A stretch of DNA of 64,000 nucleotides from positions 1,471,658 through 1,535,657 of the forward strand of contig QVOM02000053.1 in the NCBI GenBank assembly GCA_003586115.2. Direction: 5' to 3'. Shown here piece after piece: positions 24,590 to 36,000 of this stretch (its first letter is position 1; every line of letters starts with the position of its first letter). The notes under the pieces were generated by a model. It had not been told where the DNA came from. It searched no databases and saw only the letters and a program-made list of their open reading frames with translations. A program made the translations under genes and the position numbers. Source of the DNA: Salvator merianae. Taxonomy: Eukaryota; Chordata; Lepidosauria; Squamata; Teiidae.

Positions 24590-24975
24590 AAATGCTAATA
24601 TTATAGTGTCCTTATATGAATCAATGGTGACACCATATCTTGAATACTACGTACAGTTTTGATCACTGTATTTCAAAATAAATATAGCAGTGTTAGAAAA
24701 GGTTCAGAGGAGACTGAGTAAAATGGAAAAGGGACTGGGTGAGCTCACCAGTGAGCAAAGGTAGTAATATCTGGGACTTTTTGGTCTAAAACAAAGGCAG
24801 TAAGGGGGGGGGTCATGATAGAGGTGCATAAAATTATGCACAGTATGGACAAAGGGAAAAGGGAAAAGTTTTTCTCCCATTCCCAAAATACTAGAACCAG
24901 AGGTCACCCACTGAAACGGACTCCTGGATGAATCAGGACAGATAGAAGGATTTTTTAAAATATATGCAATGCGTA
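24590..24975 (+). mobile_element. CR1/L2-group LINE ORF2 C-terminal remnant
   Basis: Plus-strand conceptual translation, with stops and frame changes, gives 'YLEYYVQF', then 'EKVQRRL', 'LGLFGLKQRQ' and a 'KVFLPFPKY' block. These correspond to the conserved C-terminal words of CR1/L2-type ORF2 proteins ('YLEYCVQFW', 'LGLFSLEKRR', 'REKFFSLSHNTRTRGHP'). Stops at several of these positions show it is dead. Confidence 0.7.
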
Positions 24976-24979
24976 GTTA

Positions 24980-26260
24980 AGCAAGTTGACCCTCACATAA
25001 TTTTTGTATCTCTCCGCCCCCATCAAGTTCAACCAGAAGAAATAAATAAAATCCCTTTATTGCACTACTGGGGGGAGGGAAGATTATATAAAAATTCCAA
25101 ATCAAGAGGATCTGTTTCAAACTCAAACATCTCTGTGTTTTTTTAGAAAGTCAATGAAAGGTTGCGAATTCTTCAAAAGGTTTACCACCATCTTATCTCT
25201 TAACAAGCATGTCAATTTATCTTTTTCTTCCAGCTCTACCATTTTTATAGTCCTAAATAGCTGCTATCTTCGGCTGTGATCACATGCACGTAATGAGACA
25301 CCCTCTGCGTGAATTTGAAATTGTAAGGAAGACATCAAATCTCTAAGATTGCTTTACCGCATCCTGAAGTCTGGGGACAAGCGACCTTTCCCCATACCTG
25401 GTAAAATAACACTGAAGGCAACCCTTTCCTTTCAGTTGCATCGGGTGGGGACAGAGGACGGAAAGGCAGCCGACCACAGCATGGGAACCAATGCTGCCCA
25501 TGAGAAATGACTAGTCTGGGAAAGAGGCAGAGGTCTGTTCCAGGAGGGAGGGATCCATGCAGGTCTATTGGAAAGCTCCATGTGCCAGGAAAATGAGAAG
25601 ACCTGCAGCCTCTGAGTGGGCTAAATAAACCATTGTTTACAACCCCTATCTGTCTATAGGCCACAGCCAAAGTTTTTTTCTCTCCCCCTCCCCCTTCCCA
25701 CCCCTACACCAGCCACCAGCCCATTTTGAAACAATGCGGTTTAAATAGAAAATCCGATGCCTGCTTAAAGATCCTGCCAAACAGCCTTCATCTCCTTCTC
25801 TTTGAAGCCCCCTGCCTGGAGAGAGGGAGGGTTGCCCTAGGGAGAACATAGGGGAAAGACAGGCAGGAAAGGCAAGTCCAGCTCCCTGCATCCGCATCCA
25901 AGCAACCAGCACAAGGCATTCGGAAGGGGGATGCAAGAGGGAGGGGGCTTGTGACTATGTCTTGCTTGAGACAGGGAAAGAAGAGGGAAATCCTATATTC
26001 CTGCAATGAACATCATCAAATACCCTTTTCCTTGATGCAGTAGGGAGGAGTGGGGGTGAGGGATGGATGAGACAAGCAAGCCAATTGCAAGGGGCCCCTT
26101 TTCCTAATGTGAGTTTCTCCAATACAAATAAATTCAAATTTTTATTTTCTCAAAACATGAAACATTTGTCTTCTCTTTTGTGGTGCACTTGTGTCATTTA
26201 CATTAAGCGTCAAACACTACTGAAAGTATCCTTGGCTGCTGCACCCAATTCAGAAAAGTC
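24980..26260. other. Intergenic, no gene recognised
   Basis: A pyrimidine- and purine-skewed stretch covers about 25670-26060. No protein family or repeat end was identified. Confidence 0.4.
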
Positions 26261-26270
26261 TTGGTTTGTT

Positions 26271-26310
26271 CCTCCTCCTCCTCCTCCTCCTCCTCCTCCT
26301 CCTTCTTCTT
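26271..26310. repeat. (CCT/CTT)n microsatellite
   Basis: About eleven cct units pass into ctt units. On the minus strand this is a gga/gaa run lying 3' of a LINE ORF1-like remnant. Confidence 0.9.
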
Positions 26311-26389
26311 CACTATTTTCGTCCAACTTTTTGCCATACTTGATTTAAAATCCCTTGCTTCTTGAATGGTATTCAGTCTAAATCTTTAT

Positions 26390-27060
26390 TGATTAAAAGT
26401 AAATATAATTCTTTCTGGAAAATCCCATCTAAAAGGGATTTTCTTCCTCTTCAGTATTCTACTTATGAAAGTATAATCCTTACGTGTTTGTAAAATTCTA
26501 AAAGGCGTCTCTTTCAGGACAATTGTGGCCCCTTGCCCAAGTCTTTTGTTTGCTTTTTCACAAAATGAACGGAAATACCTCTTAGTACCTTATTTACTCT
26601 TGCATAGCTTGAATTAACAACGTATATTTTATTCAGTTCTGCATTGATCTCCTTTTCCTCCCATTCCGAAAGTTCAGCTAACATCTAAACAATCATCTTC
26701 CTTATGTCTTCAATTTCTTCTTCAGGAACCTCTTGGACTCTTAAGTAATATTTCTTTTGTCTGAGTTCAGTTAAAGCCTGTGTGTCTGGAAATTTTTCAA
26801 TAGATCTTTCATTAACTTCAAGTCTGGGTTCTGCCACTGCAATTCTTGTCTCCATCTTCTATGATTCCTGATCCAATTGATCCATGCATGCTTTAACTTG
26901 CTTAATCTCTTCATGCAGTAGTCCAATCTCCTGTTTAAATTCCGATATGATGACTTAGAATTCACTTGTCTTTTAGGTCTGTAATTGTCCTACCTTTTCC
27001 AGCAAGATGTGAAGTAAGTCTAACAGTCTCTCCGCCCCAATGGCCTTTTTTGGTTTTGGT
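26390..27060 (-). pseudogene. L1-type LINE ORF1 remnant
   Basis: The minus-strand reading, with at least two stops and frame changes, gives a charged coiled-coil-like segment and then 'AEPRLEVNERSIEKF', 'LRQKKYYLRVQEVPEEE', 'IEDIRKMIV' and 'ELNKIYVVNSSYARVN'. This order (coiled coil, then an RRM-like 'yyLRv.eVPEee' strand) resembles the L1-type ORF1 nucleic-acid-binding protein of vertebrate LINEs. An isolated frame at 26965-26771 lies in a different phase, so the element is decayed. The family is inferred, not proven. Confidence 0.5.
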
Positions 27061-27069
27061 CTTGTTTTT

Positions 27070-27740
27070 AAGGGACCTTCTTTCTAGTATCCATATTTCA
27101 AATTTCCAAATATTTTAAATTTACAGGTAAAGAATTTTACCAGTTGTGCCCTCTAATTAAATTGTTTAGTAAATGTATTTGTTACTGTGAAGCACCATCT
27201 AGTGGTCCAAACAGTGCATTGCCTTTATTCACTCCTTGCTTATTCACATCTGGTTCAGACAGAAAGAGAGAGAGAGAATAATTTTGAAAATTTGGAAAAG
27301 AAATGGAAGCAATTATTACTTAAGATGAATAAACAAGGACAAATCTGGAAACCACCCAGATATTTAATGAATAGGCAGATTATGAACCTGGGATGATGAA
27401 TATTTGAAATGATGTAATGTTGTGATGTAGAAACAAAATATTTATTTGAAAATTGCTCCTATGTAAATATTGGGGAAATGCTTACAATTATAATTGTCCC
27501 TGTCACAATTTTTAAAATTATCTGCCTTTGCCTGTGGTGAGTGTATGCAAAATTGAGATTTACAAAAATAAAAAAATAAAAAAGATGTGCTGAATGGCCG
27601 CAGCCACAAGAGAGTATGCAAAAACATGTGTCCCACAAGCATTGGCATCACGTAATCCAGATGCCCAGTTGCTCCCAACAGAAGGAAGGGTGTAAGTGAA
27701 GGCAGCCTGACTAGCTGTATCTGCAGTTCTTTCCATAGAA
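27070..27740. other. Intergenic, AT-rich, possibly LINE-derived
   Basis: The stretch about 27270-27480 is A-rich with short lysine-rich frames, which may belong to the same L1-type element as 26390-27060. I cannot confirm this. Confidence 0.3.
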
Positions 27741-27744
27741 TGCT

Positions 27745-27868
27745 CAAGCAGGACTGCCCAACTGTGGCCCTCAACTCCCAGCATTCCATTCAGCACATGA
27801 TTTGACTGGGGGGCTGGCATGGAATACTGGGAGTGGGTGTCCTAGCTGAGGAACACGTGGAGGACCAC
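27745..27868. mobile_element. Small palindromic MITE
   Basis: 'ctcaactcccagcattccat' is mirrored by 'atggaatactgggagtgggt'. It belongs to the same family as 17143-17250, with arms separated by about 30 bases. Confidence 0.6.
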
Positions 27869-27877
27869 AGTTAGCAT

Positions 27878-28083
27878 GAACATAAGAACACAAGAGGAGC
27901 ATGGCTGAACATCTAGGCCAGCATCATGTTTCACACACTGGCCCACCGCTTGCTTCTAGGCATCTCAAGCAGAAGACCAGGGCAAAACCTTCAGCTGCTC
28001 TTGACTCCTGCAAATGGGCTTTACAGGCATCCTGCCTCCAACCTGGAGGTGGTACCTGGGCATCCACTCTAGTAGCCATGGCT
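27878..28083 (+). mobile_element. Dispersed squamate-type repeat, copy 4
   Basis: The copy starts 'aacataagaacacaagagga' and ends 'gggcatccactctagtagcc'. It has lost the 'ccctgctggatcaggccac' block near its 5' end but keeps the rest in order. Confidence 0.75.
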
Positions 28084-28249
28084 GCTCTGTAATGCTGCTG
28101 TAGAACCAGCCTGATCTGGGCAGCCCTGGGTCTCAAGATGCTGAGCCCATGGGCTCCTTCCACTGCAGAGGAAGCCGGTGTTGTCTGCTGTCCCAGGTAG
28201 TTCTGCTCCAGCTCTTCCTGGCAGCAGTGCCCATCCTCGACGGCCTTGC

Positions 28250-29150
28250 AGAGAGAGGGGAGCTTTTGGGGGACAGACACACACACTGGCGCGCCTAGAC
28301 TGGGGGAGACAAATCCCTGGGCTGTTCGTTCCGGCTCCGCCTCAGCTGAGGGGACGGACGAGGGGGGCACCCAAGGAAGGCATAAAGCCCCCGGCGGGGG
28401 AGGCGGGCCTGCCGGTCACTTGCAGCCGAAGGCGGAGCAACCGCAGCGGCAGCAGCAGCAGAAGCAGAAGTAGCAGCAGCCGGGCTTCACCGGGGGCGCC
28501 GTCGGGGCGGGTTTGGGGCGCCTTCGGGAAGTTGGTAGGTAGACGGGCGGGCAAGAAAGCTCGGGATCCGCAAGCCAAGAAGACACCGGGTATGTGTGTG
28601 TGGGGGGGGAGGTGGAATTCCAGCAGCAACAGCCCTGATTCCCAGCCGCCCCAGCCCTGCTCCAGCCCAGCATCTCAGCTGGTACCGCGCCGTCTCCCCG
28701 TGCCCGGTGGAGGACGGACGGAGGGTCTCTTTCGCTCTCTTTCCCTCCTCCCCGGCAGCTCCCGCCCTGCTGCGGGTCCAGCGGCGGACGGGCATCGCTT
28801 GCACCGGCCCGGCCCGAGCGGCCGGGAGGGAGGCGGCGGCAGGATGGAGCCTGGAGCCGTGCTCCGTCTCCGGCTGCCGCAGGCTGCGCAATGGGGAGCC
28901 GGGCGGGGGGCTCCTGGGTCTGCCAGGGTCGGCGTGACTCCTCGACGGGACCCTTCGGGTTCTCCCCAGATCCTCATGCCTCCCCCCTTACCCATTTTGG
29001 GTGCCCGTCTGGGAACCGGGAATCCGCCCGGGCTGACGTGCCCCGAAGAGGCGCCGTCTGGCTTTACAGGAGCTTCGGAAAAACTGTCCCGGTCCGAGAC
29101 GTTTTGAGGGAAGCTCGCGTTTTAAATAAAACCAGGATCCCGTCGCATCG
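28250..29150 (+). promoter_or_regulatory. CpG island, candidate promoter of the fibulin-7-type gene
   Basis: CpG density is sharply higher than in the flanks, with many cgg/gcc runs and GC-box-like 'ggggcggg' words. A good donor, 'ccgg|gtatgt' at 28589/28590, could end a non-coding first exon. It could splice to a strong polypyrimidine acceptor at 29979, 74 bases before the start codon of the downstream gene. The long open frames here (for example 28178-29107) are explained by GC content. The transcription start is inferred, not seen. Confidence 0.55.
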
Positions 29151-29470
29151 GGAACGTCGAACCTCGCGGTAAACTCGGCGACCCTTGCAGAAGGGAAAGG
29201 GGGGAATCTGGCGAAGGAGCCGGGGGGGCTACAGGAATATTCTCCGCCATCACATCGAGTTAATATTGCTTTAGGGAATGCGATCAGGCCTTTGAAGGAC
29301 CCGAGCATGTAGTGGAGACACTTCCATCTTCCCTTCTCACCAGCAGCTCCTGTGGCTCCAGAGTCCTTGGAGGGACCAGGGCTGGTGGGGAATATCCTGC
29401 TGCCCTTTGGCACCTTCTGCTCTGGCAGGAAACGGGTCTTTATATTGACTCAGGAGCCTCTTGCTTCCAA

Positions 29471-29534
29471 GAGCAGAGCAGAGCAGAGCAGAGCAGAGCA
29501 GAGCAGAGCAGAGCAGAGCAGAGCAGAGCAGAGC
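29471..29534. repeat. (GAGCA)n pentanucleotide repeat, about 13 units
   Basis: It is a pure gagca tandem array of 64 bases lying between the CpG island and the first coding exon of the fibulin-7-type gene. On the model above it is intronic. Confidence 0.95.
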
Positions 29535-30053
29535 TGCTCCAACCAGCTGAAGGCACAGAAGCCACCTAGACTGTCTTCCAAACTGGCAGTCTCTCGTTTC
29601 TAGGGAGGGCAGAACTTCTTAGGAAGGGAAGGTGTGGTTTCCATTTGTAGGCCAACTTTTCTCAGGGCTGCAGACTTGATTTTTTTGCTGCCCACTTCAT
29701 CTTCACGGCAGTCCTGCGAAGTAGCTCAGGCTGAGCGCAGTGTCAGGCCGAAGCGCCCCTGTGAGCCCCCGTGGCCGCAGGGGAGCCCGAACCCAGCACC
29801 CTCCAGTCTCTCGGCCCACAGTCCAGCCGCGGCACTGTATCAGCCTCGCGTCGGAGCAGCATGCCGAACTTCCCAAGGGCCCATGTTCAGCAGGCCGCCC
29901 CGAAAGCCCACTCTGGGGCACTGCAGGGCGGCATGGAATCTGCCAGTTGTCCCCCTTGCCTCTCTTCTCCTGATGACAGGTCGCCGCGGAAGCCGTGCGG
30001 ACACCCCGTTGCCCTGCTCCCGTCAACGCAACCCCTGGGGCCAGCAACCCAAA

Positions 30054-33000
30054 ATGCTTCCCAAGGCGGCCGTTCTGCTGCTCCTCGGCATTGCGCAGCT
30101 GTCCTGCAGGAGCACGCAGGTAAGAGGGCCGCAGAGCACGGCCACAGCTTCGACCGCAGAGGAAAGGGCTCGTGGTTGGGGAGCCCAAGGCAGGGGGCAG
30201 CTCCTCTGAGCACCGGGCTGCGTGTCAGGAGGGAGGCAACGAATCCCCAAACTGTGGCCCACCCTTGGAGACCCCCAAAAGAAGGTCGAAGTCCTGAAAT
30301 CGGAAGCCCGGCCCTGAGGTTTGGTAACTGGGAAGGCAGAGATGAAGATGTCATCTCACTGATGGCGGCGTCGGTGGCGGGGGGGGCAACGCTGAGCAAC
30401 CTTCCTGGGTCCCATTTCTCCCCCCAGGGATGCCTGAGCAAGCAGCAAGTGGCCGGCGCCATCCGACAGATGCAGAAGCTGCTCTCGGCGCACGAGGCTG
30501 CCCAGCTGCAAAGTCTGCGCAACTTCAGGAAGCACCTGGCCCTGCTCCAAGCCGGCGGCCACAAGCCGGCGGCCAAGGGCAACGGTAAAAGGGCCTGAAG
30601 CGAAGGCGGAAGAGGCAGAATCGGGGCCAGCTCACCCCATGGATGACAGTCAAGTTAGCCAGGGGGGGACCTGGGGGGACCCTGTGGCATGCAGGGGAAT
30701 CGAGCAGTCGAGCCTGTCGTGGTTCAAACCAGTCAGATTCTGAGCAACTCTTTCAATCGATAACAAAAACATAGATTAATGCACCTTTTGAAGACCGACA
30801 CACTTATCACTTATTGCTTTCAAGACCGAGACGATTCGAAGGGATGAGTTGGGCGCTGCTGCACGGCTGCCCTTCTTCCACTTTTTGATCGATGTTTGCT
30901 TGGAGTTCTTTCTCAGGGGTGGGGGACAGCTGACACACGCCTGGGAGGGCAGAGAAATCTTTTCTCCTCTCCCCACCTCTCTCCCAGGTGTATCAATGGC
31001 TACTAGAATGGATGCCCAGGTACTGCCTCCAGGTTGGAAAGACAGGCATGGCATCTGTAAAACCATTTGCAGGGAGTCGAGAGCAGGTGAAGGTTTTGCC
31101 TTTGTCTTCTGCTTGAGATGCCCAGAAGCAATTGGTGGGCCACTGTGTGAGACAGGATGCTGGACTAGATGGGCTGTGGCCTGATCCAGCAGGGCTCCTC
31201 TTACATTCACTTGAACTGGCACAGACACTTGGTCCTTGGAAGCCGAGGTGCTAAGCAGGTTTGTTCTCCCTCCATTTTCATGTGCCAGTGAACCAGTGGG
31301 GCACCACCCCGAGACGCCGGCACCAAGCTCCAAGCGCATGTGCCAGACATGGGGAATTAGGTGAAGCCCTCTGTGGCTGCTGCCCCCCACCTGCCTGCTT
31401 TCCTCCCAACAGAGAGCTGCACCCTCCCAGCAGCGCCGCAGAACGGCAGGCGGCTGGGCAAGAAAGCGGCCGTGGGGCACGAGGTCCACTTCGTCTGCAA
31501 CCTCGGCTTCCAGCTGGTGGGCTCCGAGACGCGGACCTGCCTGGAGAACCACACGTGGAGCGGGCAGCCGCCTTCCTGCAAAAGTAGGTCGAGCGAGTTT
31601 CACGGCCTGCTCTGGGGAGCCAGGAAGGAAGCATGCCAAGGTTTGGGGTGACCTGGGATTCAGGGTTCTGCCGCCAAAGCCCCCATGCCTGTCGCTGCGT
31701 GGAGCTGAGGCTTGCAAGGGGCAGGCAGCATGCTCCATTGTCATACCAGCTGATCCTTTAAAAAGCTTGTGAGATGCCCACGGCTGGTTTAGGGCAGGCA
31801 CAGGTAAGATGGTGAGGGTCACGCCACCCTCTGCCCTCCTGCTATTAATGGCAGATTTCAAGATGCTGTTTCCCAGGACTGAGCCCAACTGTAATTGCTC
31901 TTTGTGCAATAATGAGAGTCCCCCCCGCCCGCCCGCTCTTCCTTCCCCAACCAGGCATCAATGAATGCACCAGCAACCCCTGTGCCAATGGCGGGACCTG
32001 TGTGGATGGGGTCCACAGCTACCGCTGCTTGTGTCCGAGTGGTTGGTCCGGGAGCGCCTGCGAAGTGCCGCTTCACTCCTGTAAGTAGCAGGCATCCGCT
32101 GCGTCTGCACCCATTTGGTGGCAAAGGGGGGCAGGAGACCCAGGGGGAGGCAGGTGACTTTAACAGGCCCCTTCCAAGCTAGAGGCCCCACTCCGCCCTT
32201 AAGGACGGCCCAGAAATTCAATCCTCAAACATGAACCCCAAAATCAGTCTGTTCAATGTGCTGGAAGGCCAGTTTGTAAGTTCCGTATCAATCCTGATGA
32301 AAGGCGCCCTATTCCCCCGTCGAGATTTGGGACACACTAGAAGAAGGCGCACCTAATCACATCTGGATCTGCTGTGGACCCCAACGTAGCTTGGTAGGAC
32401 CAACATGAGGCCTCCTATGAGATCTTTTCCCGCTCCTGCCGCCCTTCCAGAACCCTCTGTCCCAGGCAGGGGGTCAGTCATCTGATGGGGAGGGAGGGGT
32501 GAAGACCTCTTCTCCCCAGCTGATCTGTTCACATTTGGACGTATGGGACTGGATATCTACCCGGTTTTGGCCGTGAGGTCTCTTGGCATGGGCATCTTCC
32601 ACCTAGAGCTCCATTTCTCAGCCCCTCCCTTTCTAGCAGAGTGGTTCTCACACTATGGATCTCCAGATACTCCCAAACAACCGCTGCCCGCTGGGAGTGG
32701 TCGCTTGGGAACATCCAGAGGACCACCGTTAGATACCTGCTACACTAGAGGGAAGCCGCTGAGGGACAGAGAAAGCCGTCAGTTGCTGCTTCCTCCACTC
32801 TCTGGCTGAGGGCAGGCAGGCGTGGTCAGTTCATTCGGAAAGACCACCCTCCGTCTCCCTGGCACCAGATGGCAGGAGGAACTTACCGTTGTCTCTCGAC
32901 CACAGATGGGGTGACCCTGGGTAACTCGTCCTTCAGCCGCCAGCCCCGCTGCGCCGAAAACTCCCTGGGCTCGCGCCAATGCAGCTGCGACGCTGGCTTC

Positions 33001-36000
33001 CAGATGCGGCCAGGAAGAATCTGCCAAGGTAAGGAGGAAGGGCCTCTCCTCCAAAAGGGAGTTCTCCACGTGGACAAAAACCCATCTGGAGAGACCTCCA
33101 CGGAGCAGAAGCAGCCTGGTGGACTTATTTCATTGCTGCACTGGCTGCTATTCCTGATTAGATCTACAGCTAAAAGTGTTTCAGATTGAATATTGTAATA
33201 CTGAAAAATACTGAAAAACTGAAGAACTGGAGGAAGTAGGTTGAGTACAACCTCAGGAGACCCTGACTGGAAGCAAATTGAACCAAGGGTCTGACTGGTC
33301 ACACAGGGAAAGGGGATGCCAAGCTACACAGATGTCTGGATTGTCTTAACGCCAATCCTGTGCACTTTAGAGCTTAAAATCCTAGACTGCAAAAGTCACC
33401 AGGAACTAGACCAGGAACAGAGACTTTCTCGTGGCAGCCCCTTTTCTTCAGATTTCTCTTTCAATTGAGATCTGAGTAGCCCCCTGGCTGACATCATTTT
33501 TAAAAAATCTTTGAAAATATGTTTCTTTGCTTGTGCCCTTGAAACTTTAATAGGGTGACCATAATTCACTGATTTGCTTTTTTTGTCTGTTGGTTTATTG
33601 ATGTTTCAGCTACTGTTTATCTTGTAAACCACATAGAGCCGTACGGAATTTGCAGTACATAAGTTAAGTAAAAATAGAGATATGTGAGTTGCAGCGACCG
33701 GTTCTCACACATGCAAATCATTTCCTTAATGGGACCAAGTGTGAATTTACGCCCCCTCCCCCCCAAACTCCATCTGCCATCTCCATTCAGGCTCCTTCTG
33801 CCCACCTTGGTGGCTTCTCAGCAGGGCTTTTCCTTCACTCCAGATGTGGACGAGTGCCAGCTTTTCCAGTCCAGCCCCCACACCCGGATCTGTCTGCATG
33901 AGTGTGTAAACCTGCCTGGGTCCTACAAGTGTGTTTGCCCCAAAGGCTACCAGCACCAGGCCGACCTGAACGTATGCAATGGTGAGTATGGAAGGACTGA
34001 AGCCATACTGAATGATGCACCTTTGCGGCTCTTAATAGAGCACAGCCAAAGGTTTTCTAGGCGTCTCCCACACAGCCTGCACCCTCCCACCGGGACTCGT
34101 CCAGCTGCTAAGAAGGGCAGGGCCGGTGCTCGGAGGCAGTCTGGGCCCCCGTGCACAATCACGGACGTCCAAGGTGTCCAAGGGGCACGTGCTCCCAGGC
34201 TGCTAAGCACGGCGTCAGAAGAATCTCCTGCAGACTTTGGATAATTCTGTAGAATGCAGGGATGTGCAAAATCCATTTCGTGTTCGAACATTCAATCGGA
34301 TACTTCGCATCCGCGGAGATTCAAATCAAATAGAAAATGCGCTTTTTTGCATTTTCAGAGTTCGATTGAAACAAACCAGCCTCTTTACTCATGAAAGTAG
34401 AATATTTGTGCGAATATTCGTGTTTTCACTGTGTTTTAACCCATGAAAAAGGGCATTTTCAATGGGGAAGACTGCGACTTGCTGAGGAAGCGAAAATACA
34501 GATTTGAAAATTCAAAATGCGAATTTCGTTCGTGTGCGTCCCCAGTTGGATGCCTTAAACAATCCGCAATGTTGGCAGGTCAAAAGGCGACGGTGGGAAA
34601 GGCAAGAAATGAACACACACATCTTCAGCATCCCAGCGGTAGGGAGGGGCTAAACTTGGACGTGGGGACCGGGGGAACCAGTGTCTGGGTCCCGTGCCGC
34701 TGATCAGTGCACCAGTTTCCACGCTTTGTGTTTTTCGTTCATTTCCTCACAGCCACTCGGAATCTGGAACGGCTGCCGGAAGCGTAAAAAGCTTACAGCA
34801 AGGTCAACCAGCATGCAGGAGCACAGGTGCCTTCAGAGGCCTCCCCAGTCTGTGAGCTTCCTCTAACTGTACAGGGAGGCCATTCTGGTGAAGGCTTTTC
34901 TTCCTTGGAAAACAGACAGAAACTGGAAACTGTTTTAAGTTTCCTTGAAATCCTTTCAAACACTACCTTCCTCCCCGATTTTCACTGGAGTCACTTGCCC
35001 ACTTTAACCTTACTGGATTTGAGTTGCATTACAGAGAAGCAAAGAATTTTGGAATTCCTTTTTTTCCTGCTCTGAGACAAGGGCAGGCGAAGTGGCCTTG
35101 AGGGAGGTGGCAAAGAGAAGTGCACCGTTTAGCCATGCCCAAGGGTCCCCAAAGGCTGCAGAGTTATTGTGCGGCCAATTCCCAGGACAACAGGCCGCGG
35201 GGGGGGGGGGTGTCTGCTAGGCAGTAGGAGCCTAAATCAAACCCCAGATTTCTGTTTTTTTGCAAGACGTAGATGAATGTGCCGAGAATCTGCACAACTG
35301 TAGCCGCGGACAGACTTGCGTCAACGTCTTTGGGGGCTCCCATTGTGTGCGGCCCGAGTGCCCCAGAGCCCAGCTGAACACCAGCTACGTCAAGACGTCA
35401 GCTTTGTAAGTATGAAGGGCAGACTTTGCCCAGGAGGAAATCGGTGCTTGCAACCACCCCCTCCTTGCCTCAGCATCCAGTGGACACAGCAGAGGTTCTC
35501 AGAGTGCCTCAAGTCCTCACAGGCTCCTGATGGGCACAGGCCCAATGTGCTTCCCACCCCTCTCCTTGAGCCCCACAGTTAGCCAGAACTAGCCCTCCAC
35601 CCACCTTCAGTGAGCCCCAAGTAGTGCCCGGTCATCAGGGAGTCTCCAGATGGCAGGGGGAAATAATGGCCCTATATAGCTGGAGACTCCCTCAGAGTCA
35701 GGGTAAACAGCAATAAACAAGAGCCAGCAAATACCTGCAAATGTTTTCCAAGAAATGTAGGAAGCCAGGAACACAAGAACTATTTATTAACCCATGCTGA
35801 AGCAGAGGCGCCCAAATAAAGCTCCACAGACCTTGCGACAGTCCCGTCCCACCAGGGGGACATCTGCTCTGGCCTGAACAGCGACTGTAGCACATGACTC
35901 TGGATGCCAGCCGGCAGTAGAGCAATGTCCTTTGCAAGCACCCTAGAAAAAGGTCTCCCTTCAAGCATTCCATGAGAGATCAGTATGAACCATGCTGCAC

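Noticed and set aside
28178..29107. A 309-codon plus-strand open frame, with overlapping frames on both strands
   Set aside because: It lies in a CpG island where stops are rare by composition. The product is low-complexity Pro/Arg/Ser/Gly with no domain.
29471..29534. A possible CRISPR-like or satellite array
   Set aside because: It is a simple 5-base tandem repeat without spacers in vertebrate DNA.
29634..30053. An in-frame upstream extension of the fibulin-7-type protein, including an ATG near 29974
   Set aside because: The extension crosses a strong splice acceptor at 29979 and would bury the signal peptide. The ATG at 30054 gives a proper signal sequence.
30776..31909. A 377-codon minus-strand open frame
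   Set aside because: It runs antisense through the sushi exon of the fibulin-7-type gene and a dispersed repeat. Its peptide includes the repeat's typical translation.
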